Of a stretch of DNA of 59,612 nt, positions 18,209 to 27,704 are shown in pieces; within the stretch, counting starts at the first letter, position 1, and each line of letters opens with the position of its first letter. The position numbers and the translations under genes are program-made. This DNA is from Mesorhizobium sp. 1M-11 (GTDB taxonomy: Bacteria; Pseudomonadota; Alphaproteobacteria; Rhizobiales; Rhizobiaceae), in the NCBI RefSeq assembly GCF_001303895.1, contig NZ_LJSD01000067.1:1-59612 (forward strand), read 5' to 3'. The notes beneath the pieces were generated by a model. The model saw only the letters and a program-made list of their open reading frames with translations, did not search any database and had not been told where the DNA came from.

Positions 18209-18432
18209 GAAACCTCCCTGGGTATTCAACCTCGGTGTGACTGCCGGCTTCCTCCGGACGGACCGGCAGACCGTATTTTGTGTTCTGGAATCGCTTGAAA
18301 ATTCACTCCGGACAATCCCTGTTTTGTGAGAATGCAATCCGCCCAATACGCCGTATATTGTACTTTCGGTCATGGGCTTGAGGGCGCGCCCATTGCCAAT
18401 CGAGGAGGCCTATTGCAACAATACGAACGGCG

Positions 18433-19635
18433 TTGAGGAGCGCCGACAAGATTGGGGAGGAAAAGCTGGTCGCTTCGCGGACGCGCTATGTGTGCGGCCT
18501 GTCGGCGCTCACCTCGAGCGAGCCCGATGCGGAACATTTTGCGGCCGAGATCGCCCGGGAAGCCGAGGCGATCGGCGCAGGCTTCATGTTGCTGTTCTTC
18601 TCACAGAGCCTGATCGATGCGCAGACGCTTGCTGCCGCCCTGAAGCGCCATGTCCCTACCCTGGACTACGCTGCCTGCTCGACCGCCGGCGAGATCACGC
18701 CAGATGGCCTGGAAGAAGGCCATATGCTGGCGATGCTGCTTCCCTCGGCGACCTTCACCGTTGCCAGCTCCATGGTGCGGGACCTGTCATCCTCGGCAAT
18801 GGACGGTATCACCGGCGAAGTGGAGACGTTGCGGCGCACGCTGCGCGCAACAAGCAAATATGCGCGAACCGGGAACACCTTCGCGCTTTGCTTCATCGAT
18901 GGTCTCTCCTACGCAGAGGAAGCGGTCACTTCGGCGATCCACTGGGGCCTCGACGACATTCCCCTGCTCGGCGGTTCGGCCGGCGACGACCTCAAATTCG
19001 AGACTACCACCCTGATCAGCAACGGCCATGTCGCGTCCGACTGCGCCATTGTCGTGCTGATCGCCACGACCATCCCCTTCCAGGTCTTCAAGACCGACAA
19101 CTTCGTGCCGACCGACGAGAAGCTGGTGGTGACGGCATCCGACCCCGATCACCGCATCGTGCGCGAATTCAACGCCGATGTCGCAGCCACCGAATATGCC
19201 GCTTCGGTCGGCATCGTGCAGCAGACGCTGACGCCATTCTCCTTCGCCTCGCATCCAGTCGTGGTAAAGGTGGGCGGCGAATATTACTGCCGCTCCATCC
19301 AGAAGATGAATTCTGACGGCTCGCTGTCCTTCTTCTGCGCCATCGACGACGGCGTGGTGTTGTCGGTCGCGCAACCCTTGGGCATGGTCGAGACCACCAA
19401 GGCCGCGCTCAGGGATGTCGAGGCCAAGTTGGGCAGCATCGACATGATCCTCGGCTTCGATTGCGTCCTGCGTCGGCTCGACGCCCGCAACCGCCAGGTG
19501 TTCCGGGACATTTCCGAGCTCTACCGCGCCAACAAGGTGATCGGCTTCGGGACCTATGGCGAGCAATACCGGTCCATGCACCTCAACCAGACCTTCACCG
19601 GCATCGCGTTCGGGCAACCGCAGGCAGCGGAGTAA
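18433..19635 (+). CDS. FIST domain signal transduction protein (NosP-like)
   Basis: About 400 residues with FIST N and FIST C domains: LLFFSQSLIDAQTLAAAL, then ACSTAGEITPDGLEEGHM, then IPLLGGSAGDDLKF, and a C-terminal LGFDCVLRRLDARNRQV block. FIST proteins encoded with NahK-type kinases include NosP, a heme nitric-oxide sensor in Pseudomonas and other bacteria. Here the gene lies 5 bp before such a kinase. The start is unresolved: TTG at 18433, or a CTG at 18466 preceded by GGGGAGG; no ATG lies nearby. NO or heme binding is inferred from family and context only. Confidence 0.82.
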   Translation: MRSADKIGEEKLVASRTRYVCGLSALTSSEPDAEHFAAEIAREAEAIGAGFMLLFFSQSLIDAQTLAAALKRHVPTLDYAACSTAGEITPDGLEEGHMLAMLLPSATFTVASSMVRDLSSSAMDGITGEVETLRRTLRATSKYARTGNTFALCFIDGLSYAEEAVTSAIHWGLDDIPLLGGSAGDDLKFETTTLISNGHVASDCAIVVLIATTIPFQVFKTDNFVPTDEKLVVTASDPDHRIVREFNADVAATEYAASVGIVQQTLTPFSFASHPVVVKVGGEYYCRSIQKMNSDGSLSFFCAIDDGVVLSVAQPLGMVETTKAALRDVEAKLGSIDMILGFDCVLRRLDARNRQVFRDISELYRANKVIGFGTYGEQYRSMHLNQTFTGIAFGQPQAAE

Positions 19636-19640
19636 GCCGG

Positions 19641-20975
19641 ATGCCGCTCAATGACATTCAGGACATCGAACGGCTAAAGAAGATCAACGCAGCTCTGGTT
19701 AGCCGCGTCGAACGTTCCATGGACCAGCAGGGCAATGCCTTCTCGCTGTTCCAGACGGCGATATCGCTGGAAAACCGGGTGCGCATGCGCACCGAGGAAC
19801 TGCATTCCACGCTGCGCCGGCTGGAACAGTCGAACATGGCGCTTTCGGTCGCCAAGGAAAGCGCAGAACATGCCAACCTCTCAAAGACCCGGTTTCTGGC
19901 GGCTGCCAGCCATGATGTGCTGCAGCCGCTGAACGCGGCCCATTTGTCTGTTTCGGCGCTGGCCGAACTGCAGACTTCGGAAGAAGGCCGCAAACTGGTT
20001 CGTCAGGTCGAGCGTTCGCTGCAGACCATGGAAGACCTGCTGCATACACTGCTCGACATCTCGAAACTCGATGCCGGCGTGGTCGAACCTGAAACGACCG
20101 ACGTCAATCTGGAAACGCTGTTTTCGGCACTGCGCTCCGACTTCCAGCCGATCGCCGAAACAAAAGGCCTGTCGCTCCGATTCCGGCCAGTGGCGATCGC
20201 TGTCCGGTCCGACCGCACGCTTTTGCGCCGTATCCTGCAAAACATCCTGTCCAACGCGCTCCGCTATACGCGACAAGGCGGCGTACTCGTCGGCACACGC
20301 CAGCGCGGCAACGTGATCCGCATCGACGTTGCAGATACGGGCTGCGGCATTCCCGAGGATCAGCGCGAGGCGGTGTTCGAGGAATTCCACCGTGGTACGC
20401 GCATGCCCGATGCCGAGTTGGCTGGCGGCGGGCTCGGGCTGGGACTTGCCATCGTCAAGCGCATGGCCGGCGCGCTCGGCCACCCGGTCACCTTCTCTTC
20501 CAAGGTCGGCCGCGGCACGATCTTTCATATCGACGTGCCGGTTTCCACCCATTCAGTTCCAGAACCCGGTACGGTCGAGACCGAACGCCAGCCTGGCTAC
20601 GGCCTGTTCGGGACCAGGGTCCTGCTGGTTGAAAACGATATCGAAGTGCTGGCTGCCATGACCTCACTGCTGGAACGCTGGCAATGCACGGTGCGCGCGG
20701 CAACGTCGACCGACGAGGCGCTGGACGCGTTGGGCGATACCGATTGGGTGCCCGACATCATCATTGCCGACCAGCATCTGGAAGGCGGCGACCTCGGCAC
20801 CATGACCGTTTCACAAGTGCGCGACTATCTCGGCCGTGCCGTGCCCGCCCTGCTCGTGACCGCCGATCCTTCGGAAAGTGTCATGAACGCCGCCCGCGCA
20901 GCAGGCATTGAATTCATGCGCAAGCCATTGAAACCGGCACAGTTGAGGGCATTGCTGGCGCATTTGTTGGCGTAG
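19641..20975 (+). CDS. hybrid histidine kinase/response regulator, NahK-like
   Basis: Cytoplasmic sensor kinase of about 444 residues with no transmembrane segment. A coiled coil (residues 1-85) leads to a HisKA domain with His91 in ASHDVLQPLNAA, an H-box shared with NahK. HATPase_c has N-box NILSNALRYT, DTGCGIP and GGGLGLGLAIVKR. The C-terminal receiver (about 325-444) has the acidic pocket END, Asp377 in IIIADQHL and Lys428 in MRKPL. It probably receives its signal from the FIST protein encoded 5 bp upstream and passes phosphate to the convergent LuxR-type regulator. Confidence 0.87.
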   Translation: MPLNDIQDIERLKKINAALVSRVERSMDQQGNAFSLFQTAISLENRVRMRTEELHSTLRRLEQSNMALSVAKESAEHANLSKTRFLAAASHDVLQPLNAAHLSVSALAELQTSEEGRKLVRQVERSLQTMEDLLHTLLDISKLDAGVVEPETTDVNLETLFSALRSDFQPIAETKGLSLRFRPVAIAVRSDRTLLRRILQNILSNALRYTRQGGVLVGTRQRGNVIRIDVADTGCGIPEDQREAVFEEFHRGTRMPDAELAGGGLGLGLAIVKRMAGALGHPVTFSSKVGRGTIFHIDVPVSTHSVPEPGTVETERQPGYGLFGTRVLLVENDIEVLAAMTSLLERWQCTVRAATSTDEALDALGDTDWVPDIIIADQHLEGGDLGTMTVSQVRDYLGRAVPALLVTADPSESVMNAARAAGIEFMRKPLKPAQLRALLAHLLA

Positions 20976-20977
20976 AA

Positions 20978-21052
20978 GGGCAGTTAAGGGAATAGGGCAA
21001 TAAGGCAGATGGTGCTTTGCCTTACTGCCTTACTCCCCTACTGCCTCCCCCT
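20978..21052. terminator. imperfect long hairpin between two convergent genes
   Basis: GGGCAGTTAAGGGAATAGGG and the following AATAAGGCA pair imperfectly with TTGCCTTACTGCC and TTACTCCCCTACTGCC downstream. The units resemble a degenerate GGCAGTAAGG repeat. The element fills the space between the kinase and the response regulator gene, so a bidirectional terminator role is plausible. It lacks a clean U-tract. Confidence 0.5.
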
Positions 21053-21734
21053 AGAACCCCTGCTGATCCCGGAACAGCTCGGCGTTGTCGAGTTTCGACA
21101 CTTCGATCACGGCCTGGGTGCGGCTGTAGACGTTGAGCTTGCGCAGGATTTCCGAGACGTGCGCTTTCACTGTCGTCTCGCCGACCTGCAATTCATAGGC
21201 AATCTGCTTGTTCAGCATGCCCTGGCGCAGCATCTGCAGCACCCGCAATTGCTGCGGAGTCAGGCGCGACAACCGCTGCACCATATCGGCACGATCGCTG
21301 CTTTCCGAATCGGGTTGCTCGGCGGTGTAAGTATCGGGCACATAGATCGCGCCCTCCATCACCGAGCGGATGGCAGCGGCAAGATCGTCCTTTCGCACCG
21401 ATTTCGGAATAAAGCCCGCCGCACCATAGGACAGGGCTTCCGAAATGATCTTGGGATCCTCGTAACCGGAGACGATCACGACCGGCAGGTGAGGATAACG
21501 CGTGCGCAGCTGCAGCAATCCCTCGAAACCGTGAACATCCGGCATGGAAAGGTCCAGCAGCGCCAGATCGAATGGCAGGGCCTCGGCCAGCAACTCAACC
21601 GCCTCGCCGATCGAACGGGCCTCGACGGTGTCGACCTCGGGATAGGCCATGCGCACGGCGCTGTGCAAAGCCTCCCGAAACAGCGGGTGGTCGTCGATAA
21701 TCAGAAATCTTGCGACTTCGCTCGCTGCACTCAT
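21051..21734 (-). CDS. LuxR/NarL-type response regulator
   Basis: About 227 residues. The receiver has FLIIDDHPLFREAL and the phosphoacceptor Asp61 in LLDLSMPDVHGF. The C-terminal LuxR helix-turn-helix reads LTPQQLRVLQMLRQGMLNKQ followed by IAYELQVGETTVKAHVSEI. I start it at 21734 (MSAASEVARFLIIDD); an ATG at 21764 would add ten residues. It resembles the ErbR/AgmR regulators that neighbour NahK in Pseudomonas. It is convergent with the hybrid kinase and is its likely partner. Confidence 0.86.
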   Translation of the reverse strand: MSAASEVARFLIIDDHPLFREALHSAVRMAYPEVDTVEARSIGEAVELLAEALPFDLALLDLSMPDVHGFEGLLQLRTRYPHLPVVIVSGYEDPKIISEALSYGAAGFIPKSVRKDDLAAAIRSVMEGAIYVPDTYTAEQPDSESSDRADMVQRLSRLTPQQLRVLQMLRQGMLNKQIAYELQVGETTVKAHVSEILRKLNVYSRTQAVIEVSKLDNAELFRDQQGF

Positions 21735-21965
21735 GGCCGCACTCGCCCTGATCTCGGTCGTCATTGGCCAGCATACGCCCGCACCGACAATCCGTTCATT
21801 AGCCAATAGTACATTGGCAAGGAGATCGCGCCAGTGTGCCAGCCATAATCAACTGTTGATCGCGGAAGCTGGCATTTGCGAAAGCTGATGCCTTGCCCCT
21901 CGATCCAAAACAAACGAATGTGCGCGCGTTCGGCATGCCGGGTTTCGGCAGGGAAAGGATGTGGC

Positions 21966-22661
21966 ATGAGCGCGTTTGCCTTGGCGGCACCAACGACACC
22001 GTCTGTCGCCATCGCTGGTTCTTCCAAGCGTTTCCCGGTGCGGCGCATCTTCTGCGTCGGCCGCAATTATGCCGCTCATGCCCGCGAGCTTGGCAATGAC
22101 GAGCGCGATCCGCCCTTCTTCTTCACCAAGCCTGCCGATGCCGTGGTCGATTCGGGGCAAACGATCCCCTATCCGGCCCTCACGAAAAACCTGCATCATG
22201 AGATCGAGCTGGTCGCCGCCATCGGCAAGAGCGGCTTCCGCATCCCTGCGGCGCAAGCCCTGGATCATGTATGGGGATATGGCGTCGGCATCGACCTGAC
22301 CCGTCGTGACTTGCAGGAGGAAGCAAAAAAGGCTGCAAGGCCATGGGATTGGGCTAAGGCTTTCGACCTCTCGGCCCCCTGCGGGCCTTTGACACCGGCG
22401 GTGCAATCCGGTCACCCTCAAAAGGGTCGCATCTGGCTCTCGGTGAACGACACGGTCAAGCAAGAAGGCGATCTTGCCGAGCTCATCTGGCCAATCGCCG
22501 ACATCGTGGCGATCTGCAGCGAGGCGGTGGAGCTTCAGCCCGGTGATCTCATTTTCACCGGCACGCCAGCCGGCGTCGGTCCGCTGGTTGCAGGTGATCG
22601 CATCAACGGCGGCGTCGACGGCATCGGCACGATCCAACTCACAATAGGACAAGCGCGATGA
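21966..22661 (+). CDS. nagK: fumarylacetoacetate/fumarylpyruvate hydrolase family protein
   Basis: About 231 residues of the FAH fold: IFCVGRNYAAHARELG, PFFFTKPADAVV, LHHEIELVAAIGKSG with the metal-binding Glu pair, GYGVGIDLTRRDLQ and IFTGTPAGVGPL. Paired with a maleylpyruvate isomerase-like gene, it should cleave fumarylpyruvate to fumarate and pyruvate in gentisate breakdown. The start at 21966 (MSAFALAAPTTPS) has AAGGA upstream. It overlaps the next gene by four bases. Confidence 0.85.
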   Translation: MSAFALAAPTTPSVAIAGSSKRFPVRRIFCVGRNYAAHARELGNDERDPPFFFTKPADAVVDSGQTIPYPALTKNLHHEIELVAAIGKSGFRIPAAQALDHVWGYGVGIDLTRRDLQEEAKKAARPWDWAKAFDLSAPCGPLTPAVQSGHPQKGRIWLSVNDTVKQEGDLAELIWPIADIVAICSEAVELQPGDLIFTGTPAGVGPLVAGDRINGGVDGIGTIQLTIGQAR

Positions 22662-23311
22662 GCGGAATCGTCCTGCACAATTACTATCGCTCCTCGACGT
22701 CGTACCGCGTCCGAATTGCGCTGGAGATGAAGGGTATCACCTACACCTATGTGCCGCACCACCTGCGCCACGGCGAGCATCTCGAGCCAGCCTATCTCTC
22801 GGTCAATCCGCAGGGGCTTGTGCCGGCGCTGATCTGGGACGATGGCACCTTGCTGACGCAATCGCTGGCCATCATCGAGTTTCTGGACGAGATCAGACCT
22901 GAGCCTGCATTGCTGCCCAAAGATGCTGCCGGCCGAGCCCGCGTGCGCATGCTTTCCCAGATGATCGCCTGCGACATCCATCCGGTGAACAATCTGCGCG
23001 TGCTGACCAGCCTTCGCACAGTGTTCGGCGCAGGCGACGAGGACGTCGTCAACTGGTTCCGGCATTGGGTCAATGAAGGCTTCCAACCTCTTGAAAAGAT
23101 GTTGGCTTCCTCTCCGCAGACGGGAACGTTCTGTCATGGCGACACGCCAGGACTGGCCGACATCTGCCTTGTCGCGCAGGTTACCAACAACGGCCGCTTC
23201 GGCGTCGACATGAGCCCCTATCCGATCATCTCACGCATCAACGCCGCCTGCCTGGAGTTGCCCGCCTTCCAGAAGGCCGCACCGCAGAACCAGCCAGACG
23301 CGGAGGGCTAG
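22658..23311 (+). CDS. maiA: maleylpyruvate/maleylacetoacetate isomerase, zeta-class GST
   Basis: About 217 residues. The N-terminal thioredoxin-like domain carries the zeta-class active-site block RSSTSYRVRIALEMKGI and VNPQGLVPALIWDDG; the C-terminal helical domain has ACDIHPVNNLRVL. It isomerises the maleyl intermediate to the fumaryl one with glutathione as cofactor. Its ATG overlaps the preceding hydrolase stop. Which ring-cleavage pathway it serves (gentisate or homogentisate) is not settled, because no dioxygenase gene is in the window. Confidence 0.88.
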   Translation: MSGIVLHNYYRSSTSYRVRIALEMKGITYTYVPHHLRHGEHLEPAYLSVNPQGLVPALIWDDGTLLTQSLAIIEFLDEIRPEPALLPKDAAGRARVRMLSQMIACDIHPVNNLRVLTSLRTVFGAGDEDVVNWFRHWVNEGFQPLEKMLASSPQTGTFCHGDTPGLADICLVAQVTNNGRFGVDMSPYPIISRINAACLELPAFQKAAPQNQPDAEG

Positions 23312-23359
23312 GGCAGCTCACTGCACTCCCGAAGAAAAGACTTTGAACGGAGAATGCCA

Positions 23360-24400
<1,041 letters not shown>

Positions 24401-24401
24401 A

Positions 24402-24506
24402 GCATCGGCCCGAAAATCGGAGTCGATTTTCGGAAAGCACGATGCGTAGATAAAAGTGTTAGAGTGTCCTTCGCGCGTCCGAAAGGCCGCGCGGCGCTCT
24501 GATCGG
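24402..24506. repeat. rhizobial intergenic palindromic repeat (RIME-like)
   Basis: Two palindromes in series. GCATCGGCCCGAAAATCG pairs with CGATTTTCGGAAAGCACGAT; then TTAGAGTGTCCTTCGCGCG leads to a second inverted structure ending CGCGCGGCGCTCT. This composition is familiar from interspersed repeats of rhizobial genomes, and related motifs recur at 33515-33715 and 44762. It separates the convergent adh and phaZ genes and probably ends both transcripts. Confidence 0.7.
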
Positions 24507-25337
24507 TCATTCCCTCAGGAAAGCCTCGATCATCTCAGCTGACTGCTTCGGCTTGGTCACCAGGAACAGATGACCGTCGTCGAGCAATTCAAGCCGCGAC
24601 CGGGGGATCATCGTGTTGAGCATTCTGGCATTGATCACCGGCACCAACGGATCGTCGGTACCGGCCATGATCAATGTCGGCTGGCGCAGCATCCACAGCC
24701 AAGGCAGGCTGGTCCAGCCGCTCATCGCGAAGAGCTGCAGGAAGTAGCCGTATTGCGAGGCTCCCTTCATGGCCGACGCATGGCGGTTGATCAGCGTCGG
24801 ATCCTTGCGGAAATCGCCGCCGTAGATATCGGCAGCAATCGAGCGCATATAGCCTGGATCGGTGTAACGGCGCGGGCTCGCCATCTTGGAGAGCACGTTG
24901 GGAGCGCCCGGCACCATGGTGATCCCAGGCGCGGTGGCTGCCAGGATCAGCTTGCGGCAGACCGACGGGTACTGAAAGGCGAATTGCTGGGCGAGCCCTC
25001 CGCCCCATGACACGCCGGAAATGTCCAGCCTGTCATGGCCGAGGATTTCGCCGAGACGTTTTCCGAGACGCGCCAGTGTCGAAGGGCGATAGGGAAAGAT
25101 CGGATTGGGTGAGCCGCCGACGCCCGGCACGTCGAAGATGATGCCGGTGGTGTCCGCCAGCGCTGCCATGAACGGTGCAGCCAGTTCAAGATTGGCGCCG
25201 ATGCCGTTGAACATCATCAAAGGCGGACGGCTGGAACTGCCGTGACGGATACCGACGCGCAGCAGCTGCCCGTCGACATCGAACATCTTGATGTCCATCG
25301 CGCCGTCCGCCTTGGCCTTGCGTGCAGCCATCGCCAT
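24507..25337 (-). CDS. phaZ: intracellular medium-chain-length poly(3-hydroxyalkanoate) depolymerase
   Basis: Alpha/beta hydrolase of about 276 residues, closely similar in layout to Pseudomonas PhaZ: MMFNGIGANLELAAPFM, FDVPGVGGSPNP, the nucleophile Ser110 in SGVSWGGGLAQQFAF, LAATAPGITMVPG, MASPRRYTDPGY and the late His in DDGHLFLV. It should release (R)-3-hydroxyacids from stored PHA. It lies 48 bp after phaC on the same strand, the order seen in Pseudomonas phaC1-phaZ. Confidence 0.88.
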   Translation of the reverse strand: MAMAARKAKADGAMDIKMFDVDGQLLRVGIRHGSSSRPPLMMFNGIGANLELAAPFMAALADTTGIIFDVPGVGGSPNPIFPYRPSTLARLGKRLGEILGHDRLDISGVSWGGGLAQQFAFQYPSVCRKLILAATAPGITMVPGAPNVLSKMASPRRYTDPGYMRSIAADIYGGDFRKDPTLINRHASAMKGASQYGYFLQLFAMSGWTSLPWLWMLRQPTLIMAGTDDPLVPVINARMLNTMIPRSRLELLDDGHLFLVTKPKQSAEMIEAFLRE

Positions 25338-25385
25338 TCAGTCCGTCCCCGTTCGTTTCAAAGCTTTTGCGACGTCCCTGAGCAA

Positions 25386-27140
25386 TCAGGGCTCGAACAC
25401 GTATGTGCCCGGCGCTGCCCCCATTGGCTTGTGCTTGGCACTGCCCGGCGTCTTCGGCGCTGCGACCTCGGCGCCTGAACGCTCCTTGAGATGGGCCGCC
25501 CAGTCGAGCCACCAGCTGCCTTCGTGCTTTTCTGCCTTTGCCGTCCATGCATCGGCATCCTTTTCCTTCGTCCTGCCCTTCACATACCAGGCCTTCGGAT
25601 TGCCGGGCGGGTTGAGCAGGCTCTGCAGGTGGCCGGAATTGGAGAGGATGAAGGTAGTGTTGTCGCCATAGAGCCGCGCGGTCTGGTAGACGGCTTTCCA
25701 AGGCGTGATGTGGTCGGTGGTGCCGCCGATGACGTAGGTATCGTGCTTCACCTTACCCATGTCGATCGGCACGCCGTGGATCGACATCTTGCCCGGATTC
25801 ATGAACGGGTTGGTGAAGATGAGATCGAGGAAGTCGCCATGCAGCCGGGCCGGCAGGCGGGTGGTGTCGGCGTTCCAGTAGAGCACGTCAAAAGCCGGCG
25901 GGGCGTTGCCGAGCAGATAGTTGTTGACCCAATAGTTCCAGATCAGGTCGTTCGGCCGCATCCAGGCGAACATCTTCGCCATTTCATGGCCATCGAGGAT
26001 GCCCCTCGCTTTCGACATCTGCTTGGCCGCCATGATCGTCTCGGGCGTCACCAGGGCCGCGAAATCCGAATCCGTGTCGGCTTGGGTGTTGAGCACGCAG
26101 ACAGCCAGGATGACGGCGTTGATCTTCTCCTTCTTCTGCGCGGCCAGCCAGGCAACGTAGGTCGACAGCGTGATGCCGCCGGAGCACGAGCCCATGATGT
26201 TGACTGTATCGGCGCCGGTGATCTCGCGCGCAGCGTCGCAAGCCTCATCCAGCGCAGCGATATAGGTGTCGAGGCCCCAGTCGCGCTGTTCCGGCGTCGG
26301 GTTGCGCCAGGAAACGCAATAAGGCTGAATGCCGTGGCTGAGCAGGAATTTGATCATGCTCTTGTCCGGCGAAAGATCGACCGAATAATACTTGTTGATC
26401 TGCGGCGGCACTACCAGCAGCGGCCGCTGATAGACCTTCTCCGTCGTCGCGGTGTAGTGGACGAGCTCGAGCACTTCGTTCCTGAACACGACCGTGCCTG
26501 GACTGTTGGCAAGGTTCTCGCCCACCTTGAACTTGGAGGCATCGACCGAGGACGGGAGGCCGCCATTGCGCGTCATGTCGTCGAGGAAATTCTTCAGCCC
26601 GCTGACCGCACTTTTCCCGCCGGTATCCACCAGGGTCTTGATGGCGGTCGGGTTCAAGGCAGGGTTGTTGGAAGGCGCCATCGTGTCGACGAAGATGGAT
26701 GTGATCAGCCGCGCACGCGCCGCGTCCTTCTCGGGCAGATCGGTCTTGGCGACCAACTCTGTCACTGACTTGCTCCAGGCGACATAGGACTGCATCACCG
26801 CCTTGTGCAGGCTGCTCGACTTCCAGGCCGGATCGGCGAACCGACGGTCCTTGGGATCGGCGGCAATTTCGGACTGGCCGGTGACGATCTTGCCGAACTC
26901 GCTGGCAAAGGCGAGCCATTGCTCGGCCAACGCCTGCGGGTGGCTGGCCAGTGCTTTCAGCACCGAGCCGGTTGCAGCTGCGATATCCTGCGTGCGCAGG
27001 CCGACAAGCGGATTGAGCGCCAGCGTGTTTTCGGCTGCCTCATCGGCAATCTGCTCGGCAAGCGGGCGCGTGTCTCTCGCCCTTTCCTCACCGCCACGCT
27101 TTTCGCCGTCCTTGCTGTCCTTCGCCGGCGCCTTCGCCAT
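25386..27140 (-). CDS. phaC: poly(3-hydroxyalkanoate) synthase, class II-like
   Basis: About 584 residues. The lipase-like box is MGSCSGGITL with the catalytic Cys319; the Asp is in GGTTDHITPW (476) and the His in LSNSGHLQS (504). The GxCSGGIT form, TDHITPW, NPPGNPKAWYV and the ending APGTYV match class II (medium-chain, Pseudomonas) synthases; class I enzymes have GFCVGG. The N-terminus is charged and extended. The RBS GGGAGG lies in the end of maoC, 3 bp upstream. It polymerises (R)-3-hydroxyacyl-CoA on granules. Confidence 0.9.
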   Translation of the reverse strand: MAKAPAKDSKDGEKRGGEERARDTRPLAEQIADEAAENTLALNPLVGLRTQDIAAATGSVLKALASHPQALAEQWLAFASEFGKIVTGQSEIAADPKDRRFADPAWKSSSLHKAVMQSYVAWSKSVTELVAKTDLPEKDAARARLITSIFVDTMAPSNNPALNPTAIKTLVDTGGKSAVSGLKNFLDDMTRNGGLPSSVDASKFKVGENLANSPGTVVFRNEVLELVHYTATTEKVYQRPLLVVPPQINKYYSVDLSPDKSMIKFLLSHGIQPYCVSWRNPTPEQRDWGLDTYIAALDEACDAAREITGADTVNIMGSCSGGITLSTYVAWLAAQKKEKINAVILAVCVLNTQADTDSDFAALVTPETIMAAKQMSKARGILDGHEMAKMFAWMRPNDLIWNYWVNNYLLGNAPPAFDVLYWNADTTRLPARLHGDFLDLIFTNPFMNPGKMSIHGVPIDMGKVKHDTYVIGGTTDHITPWKAVYQTARLYGDNTTFILSNSGHLQSLLNPPGNPKAWYVKGRTKEKDADAWTAKAEKHEGSWWLDWAAHLKERSGAEVAAPKTPGSAKHKPMGAAPGTYVFEP

Positions 27141-27143
27141 GGA

Positions 27144-27629
27144 TTATCCTCCCGCTTTTCTCCGCCGCTCGTAGAACATGGCCAGAGTCTCGGCCATCAG
27201 CGCCGGTTTCTCCTCACCCTCGATCTCGATCGTGTTGGCGAATTTCATCAGGTACTGACCTGGGGCCTTGTCCTCCACCGAGATCAGCGAGGCACGCAGC
27301 CTGACCCGTGTGCCGACCCTGACCGGTGCCAGGAAACGCACCTTGTCCAGGCCGTAGTTGAAGACGGCCTGGGTGTTCTCAGGCACGACGTTCATCTGCT
27401 GGCTGAGACCGCCGATCAGCGACAGGCTCAGATAGCCATGCGCGATTGTCGTACGGAACGGACTTTCCTTCTTCGCTCGCTCGGGACTGGTGTGGATCCA
27501 CTGCCGATCCTCGGTGCACTCGGCGAACTGGTCGATGCGGGTCTGATCGACCTCCACCCAATCGGAAACGCCAAGCTCCTGCCCGGTCATGGCCCGGAGC
27601 TGTTCGTAGGTCGGAGGTGACTTGCTCAT
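27144..27629 (-). CDS. MaoC/NodN-type (R)-enoyl-CoA hydratase
   Basis: Hot-dog fold protein of about 161 residues. The hydratase Asp and His are kept with the usual spacing in ECTEDRQWIHTSPERA, although the typical GDxNPxH is replaced by a QW form as in NodN-like members; AHGYLSLSLIGG follows. Between fadD and phaC, it could supply (R)-3-hydroxyacyl-CoA from beta-oxidation to the PHA synthase, like PhaJ. The start is set at 27629 (MSKSPPTYEQLRAMTGQE). Confidence 0.84.
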   Translation of the reverse strand: MSKSPPTYEQLRAMTGQELGVSDWVEVDQTRIDQFAECTEDRQWIHTSPERAKKESPFRTTIAHGYLSLSLIGGLSQQMNVVPENTQAVFNYGLDKVRFLAPVRVGTRVRLRASLISVEDKAPGQYLMKFANTIEIEGEEKPALMAETLAMFYERRRKAGG

Positions 27630-27704
27630 TCCATCATTCCTGATTGTTTCAGCTGCCCCGTCCGACCATGAACGCGCCGCCCTGTCAATTCGGCGACAAG
27701 GCAC

